A stretch of 64,000 bases of DNA from positions 62,001 through 126,000 of the forward strand of contig CALGIJ010000018.1 of the NCBI GenBank assembly GCA_937915545.1, written 5' to 3'. The notes beneath the pieces are model-generated. The model saw only the letters and a list, made by a program, of their open reading frames with translations. It did no database searches and was not told the origin of the DNA. This document shows, piece after piece, positions 1 to 8,632 of the stretch (position 1 is its first letter; every line of letters starts with the position of its first letter). The DNA comes from an uncultured Desulfobacterales bacterium. GTDB taxonomy: Bacteria; Desulfobacterota; Desulfobulbia; Desulfobulbales; Desulfocapsaceae. The translations under genes and the position numbers were made by a program.

Positions 1-57
1 CACGGGGTGCCGCAACGGTACTCATCAACCCTGCAGCCAAATCCGCCAGGAGCAGCC

Positions 58-414
58 ATGATAGAGCAGCCAGCCGTGTCACCCGGTCATTTGCCTGAAC
101 GCTACGTATGTGTCTGGGAGTTTCGTGTCGCTCCTGCACGGGAAGAAGAATTCGTCGCCGCCTATGGCCCGTCCGGCGATTGGGCGCGGCTCTTTCGCCA
201 AGCCTCCGGTTACATCGAAACGCTTCTGCTGCGCGATCAGACTGTGCCCGGCCGCTTCCTTACCGTCGATCGCTGGAGCAGTCAGCATGCCCATGATATG
301 TTCTTCGCCCGCTTTAACAGGGATTATGAGGCGCTCGATGGCAGATGTGCCTCGTTGACGGAGCTTGAAGTCAACCTGGGCTCTTTCCGGGAGCAGCTCG
401 ACCCGGCAAGATGA
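58..414 (+). CDS. Small ABM-like (dimeric alpha/beta barrel) protein
   Basis: A 118-residue cytoplasmic protein with no signal peptide or membrane segment. The opening YVCVWEFRV followed by a helix rich in EEF and a WARLF turn, then a second strand around LLLRD and a VDRW strand, is the pattern of small antibiotic-biosynthesis-monooxygenase/EthD-like ferredoxin folds. These act as cofactor-free oxygenases or as stand-alone binding modules; the substrate cannot be read from sequence. The ATG at 58 is preceded by CAGGAG at a good distance, whereas the in-frame ATG at 7 has no such site and would add a low-complexity leader. It lies upstream of a methyltransferase on the same strand, but the 190-base gap gives no proof of an operon. 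Family call is moderate, function unknown. Confidence 0.6.
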   Translation: MIEQPAVSPGHLPERYVCVWEFRVAPAREEEFVAAYGPSGDWARLFRQASGYIETLLLRDQTVPGRFLTVDRWSSQHAHDMFFARFNRDYEALDGRCASLTELEVNLGSFREQLDPAR

Positions 415-604
415 CTCTCCACCGCCCATGCAAACCGGCGTTTTTGGCCTCCTGGCTGCATGAAAAGCAGCTCTCGAGATCTGCTGGAAGAGCCGCAATG
501 TCCCGAACGACACATCACCTCCCTCTGCACAGGCCCAACTCCGCATGTGAAATCCGCGCGTGTCGGGTTGGGGCAAAGTCTACCTCTACCGTTCTCTTAC
601 TCCC

Positions 605-1249
605 ATGACTGATTCGCCGACCCTGATCCTTGTGTTGCTCTTTGCCGCCGCCCTGGTTGTCATCACCTGGCGTCTTGCCTCTCGTCGCCATAGCCTCCCC
701 TGCCCGGTGTGGCTGCGCTGGCTGGTCGAACTCGATAACCCGTTCACCAGGACCAATCGCGCCCGGTTCATTGTTGACACTCTTGCCCTTTCCCCCGGCA
801 TGACTGTCCTCGATGCAGGCTGTGGGCCTGGCCGGTTGACGGTTCCCCTGGCCAAGGGCGTCGGCGCGGCGGGCCAGGTCGTGGCGCTTGATATCCAGCC
901 GGGGATGCTTGCCAGGGCACGGAGCAAGGTCGAGGCGTGCGGCTGCACCAATGTCGAGTTCGTTGCCGCGGCCCTCGGCGATGGCACTCTCCCTGTCAGT
1001 CAGTTCGATCGCGCCGTTCTCGTCACCGTGCTCGGCGAAATTCCCGATCAGGCCGCCGCCCTTGGCGAACTCTACCGCGCCCTCAAGCCTGGCGGCATTC
1101 TTGCGGTGGTCGAAGTCATCTTCGATCCCCACTTCCAGTCCCGCCAGCGGGTAAACGGCATTGCCGTTGCCGCCGGCTTTGTCGAGCGGGCGTTCTTCGG
1201 CCATCGTCTGGCCTATGTCCTCCACTTCGAGAAACCGGCAGGAGGCTAA
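605..1249 (+). CDS. Membrane-anchored class I SAM-dependent methyltransferase
   Basis: A 214-residue protein with one N-terminal hydrophobic helix (about residues 6-24, LILVLLFAAALVVITW) followed by a Rossmann methyltransferase domain. Motif I is clear: VLDAGCGPGRL near residues 63-73, followed by VVALDIQPGML (acidic residue that binds the SAM ribose) and, later, LKPGGILAVVEV as the motif III region. The family methylates small molecules, quinones or lipids; the membrane anchor suggests a lipid-soluble or envelope substrate, but this is inference. The start at 605 is chosen because the hydrophobic segment starts right there; upstream in-frame residues look non-coding. No strong ribosome-binding site is seen. 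It is convergent with the large histidine kinase that follows. Confidence 0.75.
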   Translation: MTDSPTLILVLLFAAALVVITWRLASRRHSLPCPVWLRWLVELDNPFTRTNRARFIVDTLALSPGMTVLDAGCGPGRLTVPLAKGVGAAGQVVALDIQPGMLARARSKVEACGCTNVEFVAAALGDGTLPVSQFDRAVLVTVLGEIPDQAAALGELYRALKPGGILAVVEVIFDPHFQSRQRVNGIAVAAGFVERAFFGHRLAYVLHFEKPAGG

Positions 1250-1298
1250 GCCATCATCACTGGCGGGTGCGCCCGGCATGGCATCGCGGCGGGCTAGC

Positions 1299-4200
1299 CT
1301 AGTGAGTGTCCTCCGCCAGGACCTTTCTGATCAGCTGGCCAATCTCCTTCTTGGTCAGCGGCTTATTGGCGAAGCCCTTGATGCCCAGAACCTTGGCATT
1401 GTCCTCGCTGATCAGGGTGCTGTAGCCGGTGCAGAGAATGATCGGCATCTGTGGTCTAATCTGCAGAATGCGCCGGGCCAGGTCGACGCCGGTCATGCCC
1501 GGCATGGTCTGGTCGGTGATAACCAGGTCGAAAGCGTCCGGTTGATTGAGGAATGTCGTCAGGGCGTCGAGGCTGCTGGTCCTGGTCGTCACCTGGTAGC
1601 CGAGACGCTTGAGCATGGCCTGACCCAGTTCCACCAGCATCTCTTCGTCATCGATGAAGAGGATATGTTCCTGGCCAAGGGGAGTGAGATCGGCGCCTGC
1701 TTTCTCCTCTTTGCCCTGGCCTTCCAGTGCTGGCAAGAGGATGCGAAATTCGGTGCCTTCACCGACCCGGCTGTCGCAGGCAATCGACCCGCCGCAGCCG
1801 GTGACGATACTGTACACCATGGAAAGCCCCAGGCCAGTGCCCTTGCCGACCTCTTTGGTGGTAAAGAAAGGATCGAAGATCTTCTCCCTGATCTCCGGGG
1901 GGATACCCACCCCGGAATCTTTGACCGACAGTTGCACAAATGCTCCCGGTTGCAGGTCCGATCCGGGGGGGAAATCGCGAGGGTCAGAGATCTTTTTCCG
2001 CAGGGAGATGGTGAGCGTACCACCTCTGGCCTCCATGGCATGGAAGGCATTGGTGGAAAGGTTCATGACAATCTGGTGGATCTGCGTCGGGTCAGCGAGC
2101 ACCATTCCCGCCTGCGGGTCGATATCCTGCTCGATGGTGATCGTTGTCGGCAGCGAAGAGCGCAGCAGGGTGATGGCTTCCTTGACGATAACGGCGGGCT
2201 GCAAGGGGCTTTTCTGGTCTTCGACCTGGCGGCTGAAGGCTAGGATCTGTTTGACCAGGTCTTTGGCCCGGTGGCTGGCTTTGATCACCTGGGTGATATC
2301 GTGGAAGACGGGCCCTTGCGGGGGAACGTCATCGCGGATCATCTCCGCATAGCCGATAATGGCCCCGAGGATATTGTTGAAGTCGTGGGCAATGCCTCCG
2401 GCCAGGGTGCCGATGGCTTCCAGCTTCTGAGCTTGCTGCAGCTGGGCGTTGAGGATCCTTTTGTCATCTTCAGCGAGCTTGCGGTCGGTGATGTCGATAA
2501 AGGAGACGACGATCTGTTGCAGGGTGCCGCTCTGCTTCCTGTGCTCATGGGCGTTGCATTGCACCCAGGTCGGTCGTTCCCGGTCCGGACGAGTGATACC
2601 GAGGATCAAGTTGGTGATCGGCTTTCTGGTGGCGAGCACCTGATTGACGGGATATTCACCGACCGGCATTCGCGTCCCATCCTCGCGAATGAAGCACCAT
2701 GCATCATCGACGGCCGTTTTTCCGAGCAGCTGATCCGAGGTGAGACCGAGCAGTTGCGATGCCCTGGGATTAGAAAAGAGAATGCTCGAATCTGGCGCGT
2801 GGACCACCACGCCCACGTGAATGCTCTCTACCAGGGAGCGATATTCTTCTTGGCTGTTATGCAGCGCTTCCTCCGCCTGTCTGTACTCGGTGATGTCGCG
2901 GAACTCGACCACGCGCACTTCACGGCCCTTGAGGGGGATGTTGCGGGCCTCCAGGCGCAGGGGGTAGACTGTGCCATTCTTGCGCAGGCCGAAGACTTCG
3001 TAGGATTTTTCGTATCCGGCGAGGATGTTGTTCATGACCTCCTCGCGGGACTCCTCGGCGATGAGCAAGAGCCCGTTCATGCCGATGAGTTCCTCGTAGG
3101 AGTAGCCGGTGATGTCGCTCAGGCCCTGATTGCATTCGAGGATCAACCCTTTGTCGTGGATGGTGATGCCGCCAAATGATGCGTTGTGCAGGGCCTTGAA
3201 GCGCTCTTCGCTTTCCTTCAGCTCCTCGATGGCGGTGACCTGATCGGTGATATCGTAGTTGACCCCCGTCATATGCACTGGTTGGCCATTCTGGTTGCGA
3301 GTGACCTTGGCATGGGCTCTGATGATGCGAGTCTCTCCGTCCGGGCGAACGATTCGGAATTGTGAGTCGAATTCCTTTTCGCCGCATAAGGCCAGCTCCA
3401 CCTCGTTATGCATGCGCTTCCGATCCTCTGGATGCAGCCCCATCTGCCATGCCTCGTACCCGCTGGCGATGGATGCTTTGTCGAGACCGTAGAGACGAAA
3501 CATCCAGTCATCCCATTCGAGCCGGTTCTCCGCGAGGTGGTAGTCCCAGATACCGAAGCGGGCGGAATCGGCGGCCAGCTGCATCTTCTCGTGCGCTTGT
3601 TTGATCCTGGCCAAGGCAAGGGTTCGCTCGGTGATATCCTGGTTGACGCCAAAGGAGCGGACCGTCCTCCCCGTGGCGTCTTTGACGATGAAAAAGCGCA
3701 CGGTGATATAACCAACCTGTCCATCGGCGTAGAGCATCCGGTGGTCGATCTGCCGGGTGAATTTGGGGTCGGTGGTTTCGATTGCCGCACGGACTTCATC
3801 CTCGACCACGTTGAAATCCTCCGGGTGGACAAAACGCTGTGCGTATTCAGCCGATGACATCTCATACCCGCCAACCTGCTCGACGGTGGTGCGGAATAGC
3901 TTGTAGAACTGATCATTGAAGGTGAAAAGATCTCTTGGAAAATCGTATTCCCAGGTGGCCAGCTGGGCGAGGTCGATGGCGTTGAGCAACGTGGACTCGA
4001 GCTGTTTGCGCTCGGTAATGTCCTCCCCGGCGCTGAGCGTGCCGACCACCATGCCATTGGCGTCATACATCGTCGTGTTGTGCCAGGCGATATACCGTAA
4101 TTCCCCGCTGCGGGTGAGAACCGGGTTTTCGAAATACTGAGAGCCTTCCACTTCGCCAGCGAGAATTCTTTTTAACCTCCGGCGCACCTGCCCCGTCACA

Positions 4201-5282
4201 TCAGCCTGGGGGATAAACCTTGCGAACCAATTCTGTCCGATCAATTCGCCTTCATTATAGCCAAGCACCTGACAGCCCTTGGGATTGATCAGTTGTATCC
4301 TGCCGTCGCGATCGAGCATGACGATGATCGCCGGCACGGTATCGAGGAGGTGCCGCGCGTGATCCCTCTCCTGGCGGAGAGCTTCCTGGGCACTCTTCTG
4401 CTCGGTTATATCGCGAAGAAAACAGACGCATCGCTCGCTTTCGCTTGGATGGCATTGCGTGCTGACCTCAACGTCGAAGATCGAACCATCCTTGCGGCGG
4501 TGCCGGGTGATAAAGCGATCCGATCCCCTGGAGATCAATTTGTGCATGTGTTGGGTGACCTTTTCCGGGGACTCACATGCCTCGAGGTCGGCAATGGACA
4601 TGGTGAGGAGTTCGGGCTCGCTGTAGCCGCTCATCCGGCAATAGGCATCATTGACCTCGAGTATTCGGCCTGCGGTGTCGGTCAGCCAATAGCCATCCAG
4701 GGAAGTTCGTATGATCGCTCGATAGTAGAGCGCGCTTTTCTCGATCTGTTTCCTGTGGTCGATCTCTCGTAGTTTGGCCCGGCCACTCTCGGAGATGACG
4801 GCGATCAGACCTTTGATAAAGAGAAGATAGCTGTCGAGCTGTTCTCTGCTCCAGATGGGTACTTTCCTGACGGCCTCGAGATAGGCCTCTTCGTTGAAAC
4901 CATAGTTGCGCGCCTGTTGGCGAAAAAACTCGAGGTCGGGTTTTTCAAGGAAGAACTGGCCGGTAAAGAAATTGCCATAGTGTACCCCATCGATGACAAT
5001 GGGCATGGCGTTGTCAACGAGACCGTGCGGGCAACGATAGGTGACGGCGGGGTTGGCTTCATGGAGTCGAGCTTTAATGTATTGATCGCTGGCGATGCAA
5101 AGTCGTTCTGTCTGGGGATTTTTTCTGTGGAAATTGCAGCAGACATCCTGCCAGGCAGTAGCCGTCAGGATATGTCCCTCATTGTCGATGATAGCCGAAG
5201 GAAAATCATAGATTTCATTCAGTCTGTCCTGGAGTTCCTGAAAGTGTCGGACGTCGATCAGATCTTGCAGCCTGTATCTCAT
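1299..5282 (-). CDS. PocR/multi-PAS hybrid sensor histidine kinase with C-terminal receiver
   Basis: A 1327-residue soluble sensor. Residues 1-185 form a PocR-type ligand-binding domain with the typical cysteines (CCNFHRKNPQTERLC and YRCPHG). About six PAS domains follow (roughly 190-305, 310-435, 440-560, 565-685, 690-800, 805-930), several ending in DIT-like PAC motifs. Then come a HisKA box with the phospho-acceptor His in GGIAHDFNNILG (about 965), a complete ATPase domain (N box, DSGVGIP, GTGLGLS) and a receiver domain (about 1205-1327) whose acceptor Asp is in LVITDQTMPG. PocR domains sense small organic ligands in related proteins; the ligand here is unknown. No transmembrane segment is seen, so it senses cytoplasmic signals. 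No cognate response regulator or DNA-binding partner is adjacent. ATG 5282 has a GGAG eight bases upstream; the extra 16 residues from 5330 look non-coding. Its kinase-receiver half closely resembles that of the kinase ending at 19834. Confidence 0.9.
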   Translation of the reverse strand: MRYRLQDLIDVRHFQELQDRLNEIYDFPSAIIDNEGHILTATAWQDVCCNFHRKNPQTERLCIASDQYIKARLHEANPAVTYRCPHGLVDNAMPIVIDGVHYGNFFTGQFFLEKPDLEFFRQQARNYGFNEEAYLEAVRKVPIWSREQLDSYLLFIKGLIAVISESGRAKLREIDHRKQIEKSALYYRAIIRTSLDGYWLTDTAGRILEVNDAYCRMSGYSEPELLTMSIADLEACESPEKVTQHMHKLISRGSDRFITRHRRKDGSIFDVEVSTQCHPSESERCVCFLRDITEQKSAQEALRQERDHARHLLDTVPAIIVMLDRDGRIQLINPKGCQVLGYNEGELIGQNWFARFIPQADVTGQVRRRLKRILAGEVEGSQYFENPVLTRSGELRYIAWHNTTMYDANGMVVGTLSAGEDITERKQLESTLLNAIDLAQLATWEYDFPRDLFTFNDQFYKLFRTTVEQVGGYEMSSAEYAQRFVHPEDFNVVEDEVRAAIETTDPKFTRQIDHRMLYADGQVGYITVRFFIVKDATGRTVRSFGVNQDITERTLALARIKQAHEKMQLAADSARFGIWDYHLAENRLEWDDWMFRLYGLDKASIASGYEAWQMGLHPEDRKRMHNEVELALCGEKEFDSQFRIVRPDGETRIIRAHAKVTRNQNGQPVHMTGVNYDITDQVTAIEELKESEERFKALHNASFGGITIHDKGLILECNQGLSDITGYSYEELIGMNGLLLIAEESREEVMNNILAGYEKSYEVFGLRKNGTVYPLRLEARNIPLKGREVRVVEFRDITEYRQAEEALHNSQEEYRSLVESIHVGVVVHAPDSSILFSNPRASQLLGLTSDQLLGKTAVDDAWCFIREDGTRMPVGEYPVNQVLATRKPITNLILGITRPDRERPTWVQCNAHEHRKQSGTLQQIVVSFIDITDRKLAEDDKRILNAQLQQAQKLEAIGTLAGGIAHDFNNILGAIIGYAEMIRDDVPPQGPVFHDITQVIKASHRAKDLVKQILAFSRQVEDQKSPLQPAVIVKEAITLLRSSLPTTITIEQDIDPQAGMVLADPTQIHQIVMNLSTNAFHAMEARGGTLTISLRKKISDPRDFPPGSDLQPGAFVQLSVKDSGVGIPPEIREKIFDPFFTTKEVGKGTGLGLSMVYSIVTGCGGSIACDSRVGEGTEFRILLPALEGQGKEEKAGADLTPLGQEHILFIDDEEMLVELGQAMLKRLGYQVTTRTSSLDALTTFLNQPDAFDLVITDQTMPGMTGVDLARRILQIRPQMPIILCTGYSTLISEDNAKVLGIKGFANKPLTKKEIGQLIRKVLAEDTH

Positions 5283-5577
5283 GAAATGACTCCAGCGTTG
5301 TGACCATCGCCTCTCATCCCCTGGTGCCATAAAAAACCCTGGGTGGGGCAGAGGATTTGCCGATTTTCCCCATCAATCGTGTCACCTCCAGCGCTAAAGG
5401 TCAAGACTCTGCTCACGAAATCTGTAGTGCCCCAAGGCCTCCGAGCATTTAGAACGGCGCGCGGCGTGACGGCATCTCAGACCTTTGGGCGGTGGAGGCG
5501 AGACGGCTTTTCCGTGAACCTCTATGGTTGGCAATTCACATGGAGAGAATGATAATTGCAGAGAGAAGTTGACGGGG
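5283..5577. other. Intergenic stretch upstream of the hybrid kinase
   Basis: About 295 bases between the hybrid-kinase start and the chemoreceptor relic. No reading frame with protein-like composition on either strand and no hairpin with a T tract was found. It presumably holds the kinase promoter, which I cannot pinpoint. Confidence 0.4.
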
Positions 5578-5790
5578 ATGATGCAGCAGGCGTACACCGG
5601 CATCTAGGTGGTTGCGCATCACATCTCGCAGATCTCCACCGCTTCCGGTGAAGTGGCAAAAGACGTCACCGAGGTAAGCCGCAGTTTTCAGGAACTGACG
5701 AAAAGCATCGACCTGGTGCGGCAGAGCGCTACTCGCCTTGATGGCCTCACTGCCTCCATGTAAAGTGTGACCGACCCGTTCAAAGTGTAA
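5578..5790 (+). pseudogene. Relic of a methyl-accepting chemotaxis protein C-terminus
   Basis: Read in one frame this stretch encodes a chemoreceptor-like tail: ISQISTASGEVAKDVTEVS, then a coiled-coil region with SATRLDGLTASM, and finally SVTDPFKV before a stop at 5788-5790. The frame is interrupted by TAG at 5605-5607 (where related proteins have a Glu or Gln codon) and TAA at 5761-5763. The FKV ending and the TASGEVAKD pattern are typical of the last helix of methyl-accepting proteins. No upstream HAMP or signalling core is left, so this is a 5'-truncated, doubly mutated remnant. The family assignment comes from pattern recognition on about 70 codons. Confidence 0.55.
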
Positions 5791-5800
5791 GGAGGGAAAA

Positions 5801-5887
5801 TGTCGGCGGTGCAGGAGGGGCATGGTGCCGTTGAAGAGCGGCCGTTTTGGACGCCTTTCGGTGCACGTGTTGGCTGGTTCTTGTAGT
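5801..5887 (+). pseudogene. Short ORF after the chemoreceptor relic, possible truncated cheW-like start
   Basis: ATG at 5801 follows an excellent ribosome-binding site (GGAGGGAAA) only 10 bases after the true end of the chemoreceptor relic. It encodes 28 residues (MSAVQEGHGAVEERPFWTPF and eight more) before TAG. The spacing copies a chemoreceptor-cheW gene pair, and an acidic start followed by ERxFxTF-like residues resembles the first strand of CheW proteins, but the frame ends before any diagnostic motif. I treat it as the degraded start of a second gene of the same vanished operon; the CheW identity is a guess. Confidence 0.3.
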
Positions 5888-5913
5888 AAACGATGCGAAT
5901 CGCAGGGGGGATC

Positions 5914-6870
5914 ATGGACAAAGGACAGCGTAGAACCTCTGTTGCCGTCGTCATCATTTTCTTGCTCTGTCACTTCACGGCTTGGCGCGTATCGGCAGCC
6001 TGGGGCGCTGAGGGCAAGTTTTTTCGCGGCGAGGAAGCGACGCTCTACTATGAAATCCGTGGCGAGGGGAAAGGAACACCCCTGGTGGCCATCAATGGCG
6101 GGCCAGGGGTAGACCATCCTTATATGCTCTCCACGCTGCATTCCTCCTCGGCCCTCGATGAACTGGCCAGGGAGCGTCCGGTCGTCGTCTATGACCAGCG
6201 CGGCGTCGGCCTCTCGCCTGGCCTGCAGTCGGGGCAGTCGTGCACCGTCGCCGACCAGGTCGCCGATCTCGAGGCCTTGCGGGCCTATCTTGGCTACCAG
6301 CGGCTCAACCTTCTCGGCCACTCCTTCGGTGGCTATCTCGCCATGGCCTACGCGGCGCGCTATCCAGAGCGGATTGAGCGGCTGGTCCTCTGTGATTCGG
6401 CGGCCGCGAAGTTCGCCGATACGGTGTTCCTCTTCGCCAGGGTCTTCCCGGAAACCAGTGAAAGGCTGGAAGCGATCGCCATCACCGATGAGGAGACCAA
6501 GCGGGCCTCGTTCATGGCGTATTTTTCCATGCTGTTCTACTCGCCCGACAATCGCGACCGCTATCTCGCGGCAGTGACTGCAATAAACGCCAATCCTGCG
6601 GTTGGCGACATGCTCCACAAGGACATGGAACAGCTCGATTTCACACCGGAACTGGCCAATTTTCGCTTTCCGACGCTGGTCATGACGGGGCGCTTCGATA
6701 TGAATGTCGCACCCTCCGTGGCCTATGCCATCCACAAGAGGATCCCCGGCTCCACTTTCGTCGTCTTCGAGAAGAGTGGCCACCTGCCCTTCTACGAAGA
6801 GCAGGACCGTTTCGTGGCGACGGTGAGCGGTTTTCTTTCTGGCGGAGAGGTTTTGGCAAACGAGGAATGA
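5914..6870 (+). CDS. Exported alpha/beta hydrolase, proline iminopeptidase-like (S33)
   Basis: A 318-residue protein with a probable signal peptide (residues 1-32; basic DKGQRR, then VAVVIIFLLCHFTAW and an alanine-rich end). The hydrolase core has NGGPGVDHPY (oxyanion-hole motif like HGGPG), VVVYDQRGVGLS, the nucleophile elbow GHSFGGYLA, a likely catalytic Asp in TGRFDMN and the catalytic His in SGHLPFYEE. These are hallmarks of proline iminopeptidases and related esterases; S33 enzymes release N-terminal proline from peptides, but specificity within the fold varies. The ATG at 5914 follows an AGGGGGG stretch; the upstream ATG at 5893 has no site. Convergent with the next gene. Role in the periplasm or outside the cell is inferred from the signal peptide. 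Confidence 0.82.
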   Translation: MDKGQRRTSVAVVIIFLLCHFTAWRVSAAWGAEGKFFRGEEATLYYEIRGEGKGTPLVAINGGPGVDHPYMLSTLHSSSALDELARERPVVVYDQRGVGLSPGLQSGQSCTVADQVADLEALRAYLGYQRLNLLGHSFGGYLAMAYAARYPERIERLVLCDSAAAKFADTVFLFARVFPETSERLEAIAITDEETKRASFMAYFSMLFYSPDNRDRYLAAVTAINANPAVGDMLHKDMEQLDFTPELANFRFPTLVMTGRFDMNVAPSVAYAIHKRIPGSTFVVFEKSGHLPFYEEQDRFVATVSGFLSGGEVLANEE

Positions 6871-6981
6871 CTCCCTCGGCTGCATCAGCCGCGCCGGCGC
6901 AGCGGACACAGCCGGTACAGTGCGCAACGCGAGGCGCGCCCGAGGGAGGTGCGCCGAGGAGCGACGGGGCGTGCTGAGCGG

Positions 6982-8331
6982 CTAGACGGCCGTCCTGCCC
7001 TCGCCGCACTTGACCTTGACCCAAAGCAGCTCGGCCACCGTATCCGAGGTGTTGCGCCAGCGGCCGGGCACGTCCCTGGGCAGGTAGACGGTGTCGCCGG
7101 GTTTGAGCTCGTGGGTCTGGTTGTCGACAGTCATCTCCAGGCGCCCGGAAAGGAGGTAGCCGAGCTCCTCGCCCTTGTGGGCGAAGAAGTGGCCGGGCAG
7201 TTTCTTGCCCGGCTTGATACGCACCACCACCGCCTGCAGGCGGCCGTCGAGGTCGGGCGGCAGCAGCCACGAGGCCTCGGCGTCGTCGCCGCTGAAATTG
7301 CCGAGCACCGCGGTGGAGCGCTGGGTGGCCGGGAAAACCAGGGCCGGTTTCTCCGGGCTGGCATCCTTGAAAAAGGCGCCGACCTCCACCGTCAGGCTCT
7401 CGGCGATGCGGAAGAGTGCCGGCAGGGAAGGATAGATGAGGTTCTTCTCCACCTGGGAGATGGTGCTCGGGGTGACGCCGATGAGATCGGCGAGTTCCTT
7501 CTGCGCCAGGCCGCGCATGAGGCGGATGCCCTTGATGCGCGCCCCGAGGTCGAACTTGCCCTTGGCCGGCTGCAGGCTCTCGAAGACGATGCCCGACTCC
7601 TCGCAGAGGTACTCGTGGTGCTCGTTGAGGAATTTCGAGTTGCGCTTTTCCGCCTTGAGGATCTTCAGGGTCGACTTGCCGCGCTTTACCGAGAGGTCGA
7701 TGGCCACCTGGGCGATCTTGTTGATGTTGGCCTTGAGGCGCCCCGAGTGGGCGCCCTTCTCGATCAGCCAGTAGGCAATGGTCTCCAACTCGTAGAGGCG
7801 TGGGCAGGTCCGGGCATAGAACTGCAGCACCTGCTCCTCGCTGCCCCACAGGCTCTGCATGCCGGTGAGGCTGTCGAGGATGAAGTGGACGTCGCCGCTG
7901 AGGTTGCCGTGCAGGCCATAGATGGCATCGGCGACGTGGCCGGGGTTGGTGGGGTCGTTGACCTTGATCACCTGATAGGGCCAGAGGGCGCCATCCTTCT
8001 CGTAGAACTTGTTGAACACCTCGGAGCGGTCGCCCTTGCCGTTGGTGAAGCAGTCGAGGATGGTGAGGTTCTGGCTCTCCGCCAGCGAGCCGAGAAAGGA
8101 GACGACATTCTTCGGCGAGCGGTCGAAGGTGACGTAGATGAGCGGCTTCTTGCGCGCCAATGACTCGCGCACGAAATGCAGGCAGAACATGGCCGAGAAG
8201 CTGCCGGCATCCTCGTACCAGAGGACGTTGTCGCCAATATAGAGGTCGCCGAGGAGGTGGTCGAGCTCGGCGATGCCGGAAGAGACCCGTCGTTTCTTGA
8301 CGCCTTCGCTGCCGTTTTTGCTGGTGTTCAT
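6982..8331 (-). CDS. Fusion regulator: KaiC/RecA-like domain, XRE helix-turn-helix, cupin
   Basis: A 449-residue three-part protein. Residues 15-235 read as a KaiC/GvpD-like RecA fold (SSGIAELDHLLGDLYIGDNV, then VHFILDSLTGMQSLW as the Walker B strand). The P-loop position reads YEDAGSFSAMF instead of GxxGxGKT, so the Walker A lysine is missing and ATP hydrolysis is unlikely. Residues 250-310 are an XRE helix-turn-helix (RLMRGLAQKELADLIGVTPS and following). Residues 350-440 are a cupin (HFFAHKGEELGYLLSGRLEM, GDTVYLPRDVPG). The XRE-cupin half resembles PuuR/SutR-like one-component regulators. The start at 8331 sits just before the conserved N-terminal domain; no strong ribosome-binding site is visible. 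Regulated genes are unknown; DUF3786 and the zincin lie divergently. Confidence 0.8.
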   Translation of the reverse strand: MNTSKNGSEGVKKRRVSSGIAELDHLLGDLYIGDNVLWYEDAGSFSAMFCLHFVRESLARKKPLIYVTFDRSPKNVVSFLGSLAESQNLTILDCFTNGKGDRSEVFNKFYEKDGALWPYQVIKVNDPTNPGHVADAIYGLHGNLSGDVHFILDSLTGMQSLWGSEEQVLQFYARTCPRLYELETIAYWLIEKGAHSGRLKANINKIAQVAIDLSVKRGKSTLKILKAEKRNSKFLNEHHEYLCEESGIVFESLQPAKGKFDLGARIKGIRLMRGLAQKELADLIGVTPSTISQVEKNLIYPSLPALFRIAESLTVEVGAFFKDASPEKPALVFPATQRSTAVLGNFSGDDAEASWLLPPDLDGRLQAVVVRIKPGKKLPGHFFAHKGEELGYLLSGRLEMTVDNQTHELKPGDTVYLPRDVPGRWRNTSDTVAELLWVKVKCGEGRTAV

Positions 8332-8354
8332 GGGGGTGTCGGGGTTGCTGCCGT

Positions 8355-8456
8355 TCAGGCCTTGAGGGTGATGACGGCAAAGGTTGCGATGGGGGCGGTG
8401 GTGATCGGGTCGAGGGCGGCGAAGATGGCGGTCAGCACCGCAAACCAGCCGGGCAC
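8355..8456 (-). CDS. Possible 33-residue hydrophobic ORF upstream of the fusion regulator
   Basis: From GTG 8456 to TGA 8355 runs a 33-residue frame (start PGWFAVLTAIFAALDPITT) with a single hydrophobic helix and nearly every third position G or C, the codon signature of real genes here. The same frame stays open further upstream without an obvious start. It could be a short membrane or leader peptide 23 bases ahead of the regulator, or the decayed end of an older membrane protein gene. No convincing ribosome-binding site; low confidence. Confidence 0.22.
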   Translation of the reverse strand: MPGWFAVLTAIFAALDPITTAPIATFAVITLKA

Positions 8457-8632
8457 GAAACGCCTGGCGGGCAGGGACCTTTTGCCGGAAGTTACCCCCT
8501 CCTCGGCCGCCTGGCAAGGTTTTCCCCGGGGAGAATTTCTCCTTGCCCATGCTTTCGTGAAGAAGGTGGCCCAAAAGGCGAAGAGCGGGTAAGCTGTGGC
8601 CGAAAGGGGCCGCCTGCCCCGAGGAGAAACGG

